A stretch of DNA of 64,000 nucleotides from Streptomyces exfoliatus (GCF_000725545.1 NZ_JNZP01000013.1:1-64000), one strand, 5' to 3'; counted from the first letter of the stretch, positions 8,028 through 16,428 are shown. The notes: generated by a model from the letters alone, not told the origin. A program made the numbers and translations.

Positions 8028-8047
8028 CACGCGGCTTCCGCCGCGTG
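8028..8047 (+). promoter_or_regulatory. Perfect hairpin in the hupA leader
   Basis: CACGCGGC-TTCC-GCCGCGTG forms an 8-pair hairpin ending 38 bases before the hupA start. It is too far from the ribosome site to block it and lacks a T tail, so a stability element or a protein-binding site is more likely than a terminator. Confidence 0.45.
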
Positions 8048-8085
8048 GCACGCCTCACAGGCAAGAAGAACACGGGAGTAACAAC

Positions 8086-8367
8086 ATGAACCGCAGTGAG
8101 CTGGTGGCCGCCCTGGCCGACCGCGCCGAGGTGACCCGCAAGGACGCCGACGCCGTGCTGGCCGCTCTCGCCGAGACCGTCGGTGAGGTCGTCGCCAAGG
8201 GCGACGAGAAGGTCACCATCCCCGGCTTCCTGACCTTCGAGCGCACCCACCGTGCCGCTCGCACCGCTCGTAACCCGCAGACCGGCGACCCGATCGACAT
8301 CCCGGCCGGCTACAGCGTGAAGGTCTCCGCGGGCTCGAAGCTCAAGGAAGCCGCCAAGGGCAAGTAG
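8086..8367 (+). CDS. hupA: HU-family nucleoid protein HupA
   Basis: A 93-residue histone-like DNA-bending protein, a dimer that coats the nucleoid. The family shape is complete: N-terminal helices (MNRSELVAALADRAEVTRKD), the signature GFLTFERTHRAAR at about 46-58, and the DNA arm RNPQTGDPIDIPAGY. It lacks the long lysine/alanine tail found in the second Streptomyces HU protein (HupS), which is why I call it HupA. GGGAG lies 7 bases before the ATG. A long leader precedes it and a strong two-way terminator follows, so it is probably transcribed alone. Confidence 0.95.
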   Translation: MNRSELVAALADRAEVTRKDADAVLAALAETVGEVVAKGDEKVTIPGFLTFERTHRAARTARNPQTGDPIDIPAGYSVKVSAGSKLKEAAKGK

Positions 8368-8447
8368 TGACACCCGCCGAGGCGAGCAGGGCAGCCGGAG
8401 CACGTAAGGCGGCCCGCCGAGGCACGTAAGGCAGCCTAGAGGCGCAG

Positions 8448-8484
8448 AAAGGGCGGCCACCCTGTCAGGGGGTGGCCGCCCTTT
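8448..8484. terminator. Strong bidirectional terminator between hupA and murA
   Basis: A perfect 15-pair stem, AAAGGGCGGCCACCC (8448-8462) with GGGTGGCCGCCCTTT (8470-8484), has A-rich and T-rich ends and so can work from both strands for these convergent genes. A short direct repeat GCACGTAAGGC lies just upstream (8400-8432). Confidence 0.8.
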
Positions 8485-8534
8485 CGTATGGGCCTGTACG
8501 GGCCCACAGGGGCCCGTGACGGCTCAGAGCGACC

Positions 8535-8567
8535 GGCACCTGGGCGGCGGCGTCGCCCCCAGGTGCC
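8535..8567 (-). terminator. Second stem-loop after murA
   Basis: GGCACCTGGG (8535-8544) pairs with CCCAGGTGCC (8558-8567), ending nine bases from the murA stop codon. Probably part of murA termination. Confidence 0.55.
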
Positions 8568-8575
8568 GGGCGGTC

Positions 8576-9922
8576 TCACACCAGCGCGCTGCCCGGCAGT
8601 TCGACCTTGGCGCCGAGCTCGATGAGCTTCTCCATGAAGTTCTCGTAGCCGCGGTTGATCAGCTCGATGCCGTGCACCCGGGAGGTGCCCTGGGCCGCGA
8701 GGGCCGCGATCAGGTACGAGAAGCCGCCGCGCAGGTCGGGGATGACCAGATCGGCGCCCTGGAGCCGGGTGGGGCCCGACACGACCGCGGAGTGCAGGAA
8801 GTTGCGCTGGCCGAAGCGGCAGTCCGAGCCGCCGAGGCACTCGCGGTACAGCTGGATGTGCGCACCCATCTGGTTGAGCGCGGAGGTGAAGCCGAGCCGC
8901 GACTCGTAGACCGTCTCGTGGATGATCGACAGGCCGGAGGCCTGCGTCAGGGCCACGACCAGGGGCTGCTGCCAGTCCGTCTGGAAGCCGGGGTGCACGT
9001 CCGTCTCCAGGTGGATCGCGTTGAGCGAGCCGCCCGGGTGCCAGAAGCGGATGCCCTCGTCGTCGATCTCGAAGGCGCCACCCACCTTCCGGTACGTGTT
9101 GAGGAAGGTCATCATCGAGCGCTGCTGGGCGCCGCGCACGTAGATGTTGCCCTCGGTGGCGAGCGCCGCGGACGCCCAGGAGGCCGCCTCCAGGCGGTCC
9201 GGGAGCGCCCGGTGGGTGTAGCCGTCGAGACGGTCGACACCCGTGATCCGGATGGTCCGGTCGGTGTCCATGGAGATGATCGCGCCCATTTTCTGCAGGA
9301 CGCAGATCAGGTCCTCGATCTCGGGCTCCACGGCGGCGTTCGACAGCTCGGTGACGCCCTCGGCGAGCACGGCCGTGAGCAGCACCTGCTCGGTCGATCC
9401 GACCGAGGGGTACGGCAGCCGGATCTTGCAACCGCGAAGGCGCTGCGGGGCCTCCAGGTACTGCCCGTCGTCCCGCTTCTCGATGGTGGCGCCGAACTGG
9501 CGCAGCACGTCGAAGTGGAAGTCGATGGGCCGGCCGCCGATGTCGCAGCCGCCGAGGCCCGGGATGAAGGCGTGGCCGAGGCGGTGCAGCAGCGGGCCGC
9601 AGAAGAGGATCGGGATGCGCGACGAGCCGGCATGGGCGTCGATGTCGGCGACGTTCGCGGACTCCACGTGCGTCGGGTCGAGGACGAGTTCGCCGGGCTC
9701 CTCGCCCGGACGGACCGTCACCCCGTGCAGCTGGAGCAGTCCGCGCACCACGCGGACGTCACGGATGTCGGGCACATTGCGCAGGCGGCTCGGGCCGCTG
9801 CCGAGCAGGGCGGCGACCATCGCCTTGGGCACGAGGTTCTTCGCGCCGCGAACGCGGATCTCGCCCTCCAGCGGGGTGCCGCCATGGACGAGCAGTACAT
9901 CGTGACTGTCTGTGCCGGTCAT
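8576..9922 (-). CDS. murA: UDP-N-acetylglucosamine 1-carboxyvinyltransferase MurA
   Basis: First committed step of peptidoglycan synthesis: transfers enolpyruvate from PEP to UDP-GlcNAc in the cytoplasm. The 448-residue protein has the EPSP-synthase-like double fold. GAKN (26-29) supplies the substrate-binding lysine and asparagine. The active-site loop reads GGCDIGGRPID, with the catalytic Cys at 126 and Arg at 131. The cysteine is retained, unlike the Asp variant that makes mycobacterial MurA insensitive to fosfomycin. ATG at 9922 is followed at once by the expected N-terminus; the ribosome site is weak. Divergent from the yqgE gene across about 290 bases in which I found no other gene. Confidence 0.95.
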   Translation of the reverse strand: MTGTDSHDVLLVHGGTPLEGEIRVRGAKNLVPKAMVAALLGSGPSRLRNVPDIRDVRVVRGLLQLHGVTVRPGEEPGELVLDPTHVESANVADIDAHAGSSRIPILFCGPLLHRLGHAFIPGLGGCDIGGRPIDFHFDVLRQFGATIEKRDDGQYLEAPQRLRGCKIRLPYPSVGSTEQVLLTAVLAEGVTELSNAAVEPEIEDLICVLQKMGAIISMDTDRTIRITGVDRLDGYTHRALPDRLEAASWASAALATEGNIYVRGAQQRSMMTFLNTYRKVGGAFEIDDEGIRFWHPGGSLNAIHLETDVHPGFQTDWQQPLVVALTQASGLSIIHETVYESRLGFTSALNQMGAHIQLYRECLGGSDCRFGQRNFLHSAVVSGPTRLQGADLVIPDLRGGFSYLIAALAAQGTSRVHGIELINRGYENFMEKLIELGAKVELPGSALV

Positions 9923-10212
9923 GAATCTCGCGTTCCGGAGTGGGGTCGGTCGGGTGGCCAGTGAAAAGGGTAAGGGGCCATGAGACCTCTCTTGGATGCC
10001 TCACGGGGCCTGTCAGACGTAATGAATTCGGCACAACACCCTCTGTTCCCGTGATCTTGCGGAGCGTCACCGTCCGCTTCCTTCGGCGAGGGGCCGCCCG
10101 GGCCCCGTCCCTTCCCGTCTGAACTGCGGCTCCGGAACGCGACGGGCGCCGCCTTCCCCGTATCCGGCCCGACAACCCCCGCGAACGCCGAAGATGCGAG
10201 ATCATGTGTCGC

Positions 10213-10773
10213 ATGACCGAGGTGTCCTCGCTCACAGGACGACTGCTCGTCGCCACCCCCGCGCTCGCGGACCCGAATTTCGACCGCGCGGTGGTGCTCC
10301 TCCTCGACCACGACGACGAGGGCTCCCTCGGCGTGGTCCTCAACCGGCCGACCCCGGTCACCGTCGGCGACATCCTCGCGCCCTGGGCCGAACTCGCCGG
10401 CGAACCCGGCGTCGTCTTCCAGGGCGGCCCCGTCTCGCTCGACGCGGCCCTCGGCATCGCCGTCATCCCCGGCGACGAGGGCCCGCTCGGCTGGCGGCGG
10501 GTGTTCGGGGCGATCGGCCTGGTCGACCTGGAGGCCCCGCCCGAGCTGCTCGGCCCGGCCCTCGGCTCGCTGCGGATCTTCGCCGGGTACGCGGGCTGGG
10601 GCCCCGGCCAGCTGGAGACCGAGCTCGGCGACGGCGCCTGGTACGTGGTCGAATCGGAGCCCGGCGACGTGTCGTCGCCGCGGCCCGAGGACCTCTGGCG
10701 ACAGGTCCTCAGACGGCAGCGCGGCGACCTCGCGATGATCGCGACCTACCCCGACGACCCGTCCCTCAACTGA
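10213..10773 (+). CDS. YqgE/AlgH-family protein (UPF0301)
   Basis: A conserved 186-residue protein of the YqgE/AlgH family, whose biochemical role is not settled. Recognisable pieces are GRLLVATPAL, the strand GVVLNRPTP, the loop FQGGPV and FAGYAGWGPGQLE near 130. I use the second ATG (MTEVSS), where family members start; the first ATG at 10204 adds three residues and neither has a clear ribosome site. It is followed 30 bases later by the DUF3039 gene on the same strand. Confidence 0.88.
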   Translation: MTEVSSLTGRLLVATPALADPNFDRAVVLLLDHDDEGSLGVVLNRPTPVTVGDILAPWAELAGEPGVVFQGGPVSLDAALGIAVIPGDEGPLGWRRVFGAIGLVDLEAPPELLGPALGSLRIFAGYAGWGPGQLETELGDGAWYVVESEPGDVSSPRPEDLWRQVLRRQRGDLAMIATYPDDPSLN

Positions 10774-10803
10774 GGCCCCCGGCTTTCAGTACCCTTGGCG
10801 GTT

Positions 10804-11100
10804 ATGAGCACTCTCGAGCCCGAGCGCGGGGCAGGTACGGGAACCCTCGTCGAGCCGACGCCGCAGGTGTCCCACGGTGACGGCGACCACGAGCGCTACG
10901 CCCATTACGTCCAGAAGGACAAGATCATGGCGAGCGCCCTCGACGGCACGCCCGTCGTGGCACTGTGCGGAAAGGTCTGGGTGCCGGGGCGCGACCCCAA
11001 GAAGTACCCGGTCTGTCCGATGTGCAAGGAGATCTACGAATCCATGGGCGCCGGCGGTGGCGACAAGGACAAGGGCGGTAAGGGCGGCAAGGACAAGTAA
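10804..11100 (+). CDS. DUF3039 protein with a CPMC motif
   Basis: A 98-residue actinobacterial protein of the DUF3039 family, function unknown. The conserved core HYVQKDKIMASALDG is followed by ALCGKVWVPGRDP and PVCPMCKEIY; the cysteines could bind zinc. The tail is Gly/Lys/Asp-rich. TACCCT at 10790-10795 lies 8 bases before the ATG and no ribosome site is seen, so the message may be leaderless. Confidence 0.88.
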   Translation: MSTLEPERGAGTGTLVEPTPQVSHGDGDHERYAHYVQKDKIMASALDGTPVVALCGKVWVPGRDPKKYPVCPMCKEIYESMGAGGGDKDKGGKGGKDK

Positions 11101-11120
11101 GCGCGGCTCCTGACGTCGGG

Positions 11121-11167
11121 GACGGCCCCCGTCGTACGTACTTCGGTGCGTGCGGCGGGGGCCGTTC
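11121..11167 (+). terminator. Terminator after the DUF3039 gene
   Basis: A long stem, about 20 pairs with some G-U pairs, closes on a UUCG tetraloop at 11142-11145. The outer arms are GGCCCCCG and CGGGGGCC. A very stable factor-independent terminator of the Streptomyces type, with no long T tail. Confidence 0.7.
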
Positions 11168-11269
11168 CGCGTTCCCGGGGCGCGGCGGGGTGCGGGCGGC
11201 GTGCAGGAGGGGCGCGGAAGCGGGCGCGGCCGTTGCGGAGGGTGCTTCCGGTGGTCACGGAGTGGTTGA

Positions 11270-11285
11270 GGTGGTCGAGACCTCT
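11270..11285 (+). promoter_or_regulatory. Candidate DasR-responsive element
   Basis: GGTGGTCGAGACCTCT matches 13 of 16 positions of the DasR box ACTGGTCTAGACCACT (allowing C or G where the consensus does), including both TGGTC and AGACC half-sites. It lies 99 bases before the start of an importer/hexosaminidase operon. DasR is the GntR-family repressor of GlcNAc and chitin use, so position and gene content agree. Confidence 0.55.
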
Positions 11286-11341
11286 TGTCCGGCCGCCGGA
11301 GGCGCGCCTAACCTCACGGGTGTTGTGCAGAACGAAACGCT

Positions 11342-11360
11342 CGTTGCGCATGTTGCAACG
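11342..11360 (+). promoter_or_regulatory. Inverted repeat next to the solute-binding protein gene
   Basis: CGTTGC-GCATGTT-GCAACG lies 24 bases before the ATG, just before the ribosome site GGAGGGG. A LacI- or ROK-type operator for this sugar operon is possible; no regulator gene is adjacent. Confidence 0.35.
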
Positions 11361-11383
11361 CATGCTCGGAGGGGAACCGTTTC

Positions 11384-12727
11384 ATGAAGCTTTCCGCCCT
11401 CCCCCAAGCTCTCGGCTTCGCTCGAGCAGGGGGGACCCCCATCACCGCCACCGTTGCCGCACTCCTGATCGCCGCGCTCACCGCCACCGCCTGCGCGCCC
11501 CAGACCTCCGGCGGGCAGGCCACGACCGACGAGAAGAGCGGAACCCTGCGCGTCTGGCTCTTCCAGGAGGTGAACAACAAGCCCAAGGAACAGGTCGTCG
11601 CGCAGGCCGTCGCCGCCTTCGAGAAGAACCACCCGGGCGCGAAGGCCGAGGTCGAGTACATCCCCGTCGAGACCCGCGCCCAGCGCGTCAAGGCCGCCTT
11701 CAACGACCCCGCCTCCGCGCCCGACCTCATCGAGTACGGCAACACCGACACCGCCGGATACGTCAAGGACGGCGGACTCGCCGACATCAGCGCCGAGTTC
11801 ACGGCCTGGGACGACGCCAAGGACACCGACCCCACCGCGAAGCAGTCCGTCACCGTCGCGGGGAAGGTCTACGGCGCCCCGCTCTTCGTCGGCGTCCGCG
11901 CCCTCTACTACCGCACCGACGTCTTCCGGGAACTGGGCCTCACCGCCCCCAGGACCCAGGCCGAACTCGTCACCACCGCCAAGAAGATCCGCAAGGCGAA
12001 GCCCGAGCTCTACGGCATCGCCGTCGGCGGCGCCTACACCTACGGCGCCATGCCCTTCGTCTGGGCGGCCGGCGGCGAACTCGCCACCGCGCACGGCGAC
12101 ACGTACAAGGCCGCCGTCAACAGCGAGGCCGCCCGCACGGGCATCACCACGTACACCTCGCTCTTCGGCGACGACAACTGCCCCGCCGCCAAGTGCGCCC
12201 AGATGGGCGGCAACGCCACCGTCACCGCCTTCGCCGCGGGCAAGGCCGGCATGGCCATCGGCGGCGACTTCAGCCACGCCGCCGTCGAGGCGGGCGCCGT
12301 GAAGGGCAAGTACGCCGTCGTGCCGCTGCCCGGCACCGCCCCCGGCTCCATCGCCCCCGCCTTCGCGGGCGGCAACAACATCGGCGTGCTCAGGAGCACC
12401 TCCCACCGCACCCTCGCCGTCGACCTCCTCAAGTCCCTGACCGGCAAGGAGACCCAGGGAAGGCTCTTCGACGCGATGGGCTTCCTGCCCACGTACACCG
12501 ACGTCCGCGCCTCTGCCGCCCAGCGGCAGCCCTTCGTGAAGCCCTTCATCGACACCCTCGGCGCGGGCACCAGGTTCGTCCCCGCGTCTCCCGGCTGGGG
12601 CGCCATCGACGCCTCCCTCGTCCTGCCCACGATGTTCCAGGAGGTCGTCAGCGGCCGTAAGGACGTCAAGGCGGCGGCCGACGACGCCGCGAAGAAGATG
12701 GACGCGGCGTTCGCCGCCGCGGGCTGA
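11384..12727 (+). CDS. ABC sugar importer, solute-binding lipoprotein
   Basis: Extracytoplasmic binding protein of the family-1 sugar type, 447 residues. A signal peptide ends in a lipobox (LTATAC), so the mature protein is a lipoprotein anchored through Cys37. The fold follows: LRVWLFQEVNNKP, DLIEYGNTD, GVRALYYRTDVF and FVWAAGGE. Residues 6-20 of the signal region come from a dispersed palindromic element inserted in frame. GGAGGGG precedes the ATG. Two permeases and a hexosaminidase follow, so a GlcNAc-type oligosaccharide is the likely cargo. No ATPase is encoded; a shared one such as MsiK probably serves. Confidence 0.88.
   Translation: MKLSALPQALGFARAGGTPITATVAALLIAALTATACAPQTSGGQATTDEKSGTLRVWLFQEVNNKPKEQVVAQAVAAFEKNHPGAKAEVEYIPVETRAQRVKAAFNDPASAPDLIEYGNTDTAGYVKDGGLADISAEFTAWDDAKDTDPTAKQSVTVAGKVYGAPLFVGVRALYYRTDVFRELGLTAPRTQAELVTTAKKIRKAKPELYGIAVGGAYTYGAMPFVWAAGGELATAHGDTYKAAVNSEAARTGITTYTSLFGDDNCPAAKCAQMGGNATVTAFAAGKAGMAIGGDFSHAAVEAGAVKGKYAVVPLPGTAPGSIAPAFAGGNNIGVLRSTSHRTLAVDLLKSLTGKETQGRLFDAMGFLPTYTDVRASAAQRQPFVKPFIDTLGAGTRFVPASPGWGAIDASLVLPTMFQEVVSGRKDVKAAADDAAKKMDAAFAAAG
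11397..11442 (+). repeat. Dispersed Streptomyces palindromic element inside a signal peptide
   Basis: CCCTCCCCCAAGCTC begins, and GGGGGGACCCCCATC ends, an element I remember as one of the commonest short repeats in Streptomyces genomes, usually between genes. Its arms (CCCCC...GGGGG and GCTC...GAGC) form a hairpin. Here it is translated in frame as about 15 residues (LPQALGFARAGGTPI) just after MKLSA. Confidence 0.6.
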
Positions 12728-12732
12728 CGAGC

Positions 12733-13746
12733 ATGACCACGACCAGCCGTACGGGCACGGCCCGGACGACGAGCGGTGCGGACAAGGCCGGGGCGGCGAA
12801 CGGTGCGGACAAGGCCGGGGCGCCGCACCGTGAGGGCCGGGCGGCGAACCGTTCGGGCCTGGCGCGTGGGCGCGGCTCCGGGTGGACGCCCTGGCTCTAC
12901 CTCCTGCCCGCCCTCGCCGTCCTCGGCGCACTGCTCCTCTACCCGATCTACCAGCTCGGGCTCATCTCCTTCCTGGAGTACACCCAGGCCCAGGTCAGCG
13001 GCGGCGAACCCACCTCCTTCAAGGGCTTCGGCAACTACACGGCCCTCTTCGCCGACCCCCAGTTCCGGCAGGTCCTCCTCGCCACCGTCCTCTTCGCCGC
13101 CGCCTGCGTCGTCACCACGCTCGCCGTCGGCTGCGCCCTCGCCGTACTCCTCACGCGCGTGCGCGCCCTGCCCCGGCTCGTCCTGATGCTGGCCGCGCTC
13201 GGCGCCTGGGCCACCCCCGCGATCACCGGCTCCACCGTCTGGGTCTTCCTCTTCGACCCCGACTTCGGCCCCGTCAACCGACTCCTCGGGCTCGGCGACT
13301 TCTCCTGGACGTACGGGCGGTACAGCGCCTTCGCCCTCGTCCTCCTCGAAGTCGTCTGGTGCTCGTTCCCGTTCGTGATGGTCACCGTCTACGCGGGCAT
13401 CAGGGCCATCCCGTCCGAGGTCCTGGAGGCCGCCGCCCTCGACGGCGCCTCGCAGTGGCGGATCTGGCGCTCGGTCATGGCCCCTGCCCTCCGGCCGATC
13501 CTGGTCGTCGTCACGATCCAGTCGGTCATCTGGGACTTCAAGATCTTCACCCAGATCTACGTGATGACGAACGGCGGCGGCATCGCCGGCCAGAACCTCG
13601 TCCTCAACGTGTACGCCTACCAGAAGGCCTTCGCCTCCTCCGAGTACAGCCTGGGCTCGGCCATCGGCGTCGTCACGCTGCTCATCCTGCTGGCCGTGAC
13701 CCTCGTGTACCTGCGCCTGCTGCGACGCCGGGGAGAAGAACTGTGA
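12733..13746 (+). CDS. ABC sugar importer permease, MalF type
   Basis: Inner-membrane permease of 337 residues with about six transmembrane helices after a long polar N-terminus. The EAA loop, which docks the ATPase, is EAAALDGASQWRIWRSVMAP, about residues 234-253. The N-terminal 50 residues carry a duplicated GADKAGAAN-like nonapeptide from a 27-base tandem repeat. The ATG lies 5 bases after the binding-protein stop, so translation is probably coupled. Its stop overlaps the next start by four bases. Confidence 0.9.
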   Translation: MTTTSRTGTARTTSGADKAGAANGADKAGAPHREGRAANRSGLARGRGSGWTPWLYLLPALAVLGALLLYPIYQLGLISFLEYTQAQVSGGEPTSFKGFGNYTALFADPQFRQVLLATVLFAAACVVTTLAVGCALAVLLTRVRALPRLVLMLAALGAWATPAITGSTVWVFLFDPDFGPVNRLLGLGDFSWTYGRYSAFALVLLEVVWCSFPFVMVTVYAGIRAIPSEVLEAAALDGASQWRIWRSVMAPALRPILVVVTIQSVIWDFKIFTQIYVMTNGGGIAGQNLVLNVYAYQKAFASSEYSLGSAIGVVTLLILLAVTLVYLRLLRRRGEEL

Positions 13747-14600
13747 GCCTGTTCAGCGCCCTCCGCCTCTTCCGCCCCCGCCGTCCAGGGCGCCTCGCCG
13801 CCGAGGCCGTCACCCTCCTCGTCGCCGCCGCCGTCGCCTTCCCGCTCTACTGGATGGTCCTCTCGGCCTTCAAGCCGGCCGGCGAGATCCAGTCCACGAA
13901 CCCGCGGCCGTGGACGCTGTCCCCGTCCCTCGACTCGTTCCGGCGCGTCTTCGAACAGCAGGACTTCGGCCGCTACTTCCTCAACTCGCTGACCGTCGCC
14001 GTCACCGTCGTCCTCGCCTCCGCCCTCATCGCCTTCCTCGCGGCGACGGCGGTCACCCGGTTCCGCTTCCGGTTCCGGACGACGCTCCTGATCATGTTCC
14101 TGGTCGCCCAGATGGTGCCCGTCGAGGCCCTCACCATCCCGCTGTTCTTCCTCATGCGGGACGCCGGCCAGCTCAACACCCTCGGCTCGCTGATCCTGCC
14201 GCACATCGCCTTCTCGCTGCCCTTCGCGATCTGGATGCTGCGCGGCTTCGTCAAGGCGGTCCCGGAAGCCCTGGAGGAACAGGCCCAGATCGACGGCGCG
14301 AGCCGCAGCAGGTTCCTGTGGCAGATCCTCTTCCCGCTCGTCTTCCCCGGCCTCGTCGCGACGAGCGTCTTCTCGTTCATCTCGACCTGGAACGACTTCC
14401 TCTTCGCGAAGTCCTTCCTCATCAGCGACACCTCGCAGTCGACCCTCCCGATGGCGCTGCTCGTCTTCTTCAAGCCCGACGAGAACGACTGGGGAGGCAT
14501 CATGGCCGGCTCGACCGTGATGACGGTCCCGGTGCTCGTCTTCTTCGTACTCGTACAGCGCCGCCTGGTCTCGGGGCTCGGCGGGGCGGTGAAGGACTGA
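13743..14600 (+). CDS. ABC sugar importer permease, MalG type
   Basis: Second permease of the importer, 285 residues, about six transmembrane helices. The EAA loop reads EEQAQIDGASRSRFLWQILF (about 178-197). The GTG at 13743 overlaps the TGA of the first permease (GTGA), a sign of coupled translation. The hexosaminidase gene follows after four bases, so the four genes form one operon. Confidence 0.9.
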   Translation: MSLFSALRLFRPRRPGRLAAEAVTLLVAAAVAFPLYWMVLSAFKPAGEIQSTNPRPWTLSPSLDSFRRVFEQQDFGRYFLNSLTVAVTVVLASALIAFLAATAVTRFRFRFRTTLLIMFLVAQMVPVEALTIPLFFLMRDAGQLNTLGSLILPHIAFSLPFAIWMLRGFVKAVPEALEEQAQIDGASRSRFLWQILFPLVFPGLVATSVFSFISTWNDFLFAKSFLISDTSQSTLPMALLVFFKPDENDWGGIMAGSTVMTVPVLVFFVLVQRRLVSGLGGAVKD

Positions 14601-14604
14601 CACG

Positions 14605-16272
14605 ATGCCCCAGACCCAGACCAAGGACGACGACCTGATCCCGGCGCCCTCGCGGGTCGAAGGGCCCTCCCGCCGCGCCTTCCTCCTCGACCGGCGGACG
14701 ACCCTGGACGCCGCCCCCGGAACCGAGACCACCGCCCGCTGGCTGCGCACCACCCTCGGAGCCGCCTTCGGGCTCCCGCTGCCGGACACGGCCGACGAGA
14801 ACGCCACCCACAGCATCCGGCTGCGCCTCGACGACACCCTCGCCCCCGAGGCGTACCGGCTCGACGTGCTGCCGGACCAGGTCGCCGAGATCACCGGCGG
14901 AGGCCCGGCCGGGGTCTTCTGGGGCGCCCAGACCCTGCGCCAGCTCCTCGGCCCCGACGCCTTCCGCAAGGCGCCGACGAAGGCGACGGCGAAGGAGGAG
15001 CCGGTCGCGGTGGTGACCACGCAGACGATCGAGGACGCCCCCCGCTTCGGCTGGCGCGGCCTCCTCCTCGACGTGGCCCGGCACTTCCTGCCCAAGGACG
15101 ACGTCCTGCGGTACCTGGACCTCCTCGCCGCCCACAAGCTCAACGTCCTCCACCTCCACCTCACCGACGACCAGGGCTGGCGCATCGAGATCAGGCGCCA
15201 CCCCCGGCTCACCGAGATCGGCTCCTGGCGGGCCCGCAGCAAGTGGGGACACCGGGCCTCGCCGCTCTGGGACGAGACCCCGCACGGCGGGTTCTACACC
15301 CAGGACGACATCCGCGAGATCGTCGCCTACGCGGCCGAGCGGCACATCACCGTCGTCCCCGAGATCGACCTCCCCGGCCACTCGCAGGCCGCCATCGCCG
15401 CGTACCCCGAACTCGGCAACACCGACGTCGTCGACACGACCGCCCTCACCGTCTGGGACACCTGGGGCGTCAACCCCAACGTCCTCGCCCCCACCGAGGC
15501 CGTCCTGCGCTTCTACGAGGGCGTCTTCGAGGAGGTCCTCGACCTCTTCCCCGCGGCCACGTCGCCCTTCGTCCACGTAGGCGGCGACGAGTGCCCCAAG
15601 GACCAGTGGAAGGCCTCCCCGGCCGCACAGGCCCGCATCGAGGAGCTGGGGGTGGGGGACGAGGACGGCCTCCAGTCCTGGTTCATCCGCCACTTCGACC
15701 GCTGGCTCACCGCCCGGGGCCGGCGCCTCATCGGCTGGGACGAGATCCTGGAGGGCGGCCTCGCCGAGGGCGCGGCCGTGTCGTCCTGGCGGGGGTACGC
15801 GGGCGGCGTCGCCGCCGCCGAGGCCGGCCACGACGTCGTCATGTGCCCCGAGCAGCAGGTCTACCTGGACCACCGTCAGGCGCCCGGCGAGGAGGAGCCG
15901 ATGCCCATCGGGTACGTACGCACCCTGGAGGACGTCTACCGCTTCGAGCCCGTCCCACCGGGGCTCTCGCCGGAGGCCGCCGCCCACATCCTGGGCACCC
16001 AGGCCAACGTCTGGACCGAGGTCATGGAGAACCGCTCACGGATCGACTACCAGGTCTTCCCGCGCCTCGCCGCCTTCGCCGAGGTCGCCTGGTCCGCGCT
16101 GCCCGCGCCGGAGGCGCGCGACTACACCGGCTTCGAGCGCCGCATGCACACCCACTACCGGCGGCTCGACGCCCTCGGCGTCGACTACCGGCCACCCGCG
16201 GGACCCCACCCCCGGCAGCAGCGCCCAGGGGTCCTGGGCCGCCCCCTGGAAGGCACGCCCCCGATCGTGTGA
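14605..16272 (+). CDS. GH20 beta-N-acetylhexosaminidase, probably cytoplasmic
   Basis: Glycoside hydrolase family 20, 555 residues: releases terminal N-acetylhexosamines by substrate-assisted catalysis. The catalytic Asp328-Glu329 pair lies in VHVGGDECPK; other family motifs are LHLHLTDDQGWRIEI, EIDLPGHSQA and IGWDEILEGG. No signal peptide is visible, so it should act inside the cell on chito-oligosaccharides brought in by the importer encoded immediately upstream. This agrees with the DasR-box candidate at the head of the operon. Substrate specificity (GlcNAc or GalNAc) is inferred, not seen. Confidence 0.93.
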   Translation: MPQTQTKDDDLIPAPSRVEGPSRRAFLLDRRTTLDAAPGTETTARWLRTTLGAAFGLPLPDTADENATHSIRLRLDDTLAPEAYRLDVLPDQVAEITGGGPAGVFWGAQTLRQLLGPDAFRKAPTKATAKEEPVAVVTTQTIEDAPRFGWRGLLLDVARHFLPKDDVLRYLDLLAAHKLNVLHLHLTDDQGWRIEIRRHPRLTEIGSWRARSKWGHRASPLWDETPHGGFYTQDDIREIVAYAAERHITVVPEIDLPGHSQAAIAAYPELGNTDVVDTTALTVWDTWGVNPNVLAPTEAVLRFYEGVFEEVLDLFPAATSPFVHVGGDECPKDQWKASPAAQARIEELGVGDEDGLQSWFIRHFDRWLTARGRRLIGWDEILEGGLAEGAAVSSWRGYAGGVAAAEAGHDVVMCPEQQVYLDHRQAPGEEEPMPIGYVRTLEDVYRFEPVPPGLSPEAAAHILGTQANVWTEVMENRSRIDYQVFPRLAAFAEVAWSALPAPEARDYTGFERRMHTHYRRLDALGVDYRPPAGPHPRQQRPGVLGRPLEGTPPIV

Positions 16273-16397
16273 GGGACCCGACGTCCCCCTTCACCCAAGA
16301 GCGGCGAAACGGAAGTTACCGTCGTTCTGCGGGGCGTCCCGGACGGAACAGTCCTTCGCGGACCCTCGCGCCGGACCGCTCGGAAGATGTGCCAGAG

Positions 16398-16428
16398 TTG
16401 CCACGTCCGGCCTGTGAGCACGTACCGT
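16398..16428 (+). promoter_or_regulatory. Candidate promoter of the xanthine-dehydrogenase-like operon
   Basis: TTGCCA (16398-16403), 19 bases, TACCGT (16423-16428). Transcription would begin near 16435, about 63 bases before the TTG start. Confidence 0.35.

Noticed and set aside
7939..8085. Longer HU reading frame starting upstream
   Set aside because: In-frame extension lacks a ribosome site and contains the leader hairpin; all HU proteins begin at MNRSEL-like sequence.
8576..9922. MurA as an intrinsically fosfomycin-resistant (Cys-to-Asp) type
   Set aside because: The active-site loop reads GGCDIGG, so the cysteine is present; the Asp after it is not the replacement.
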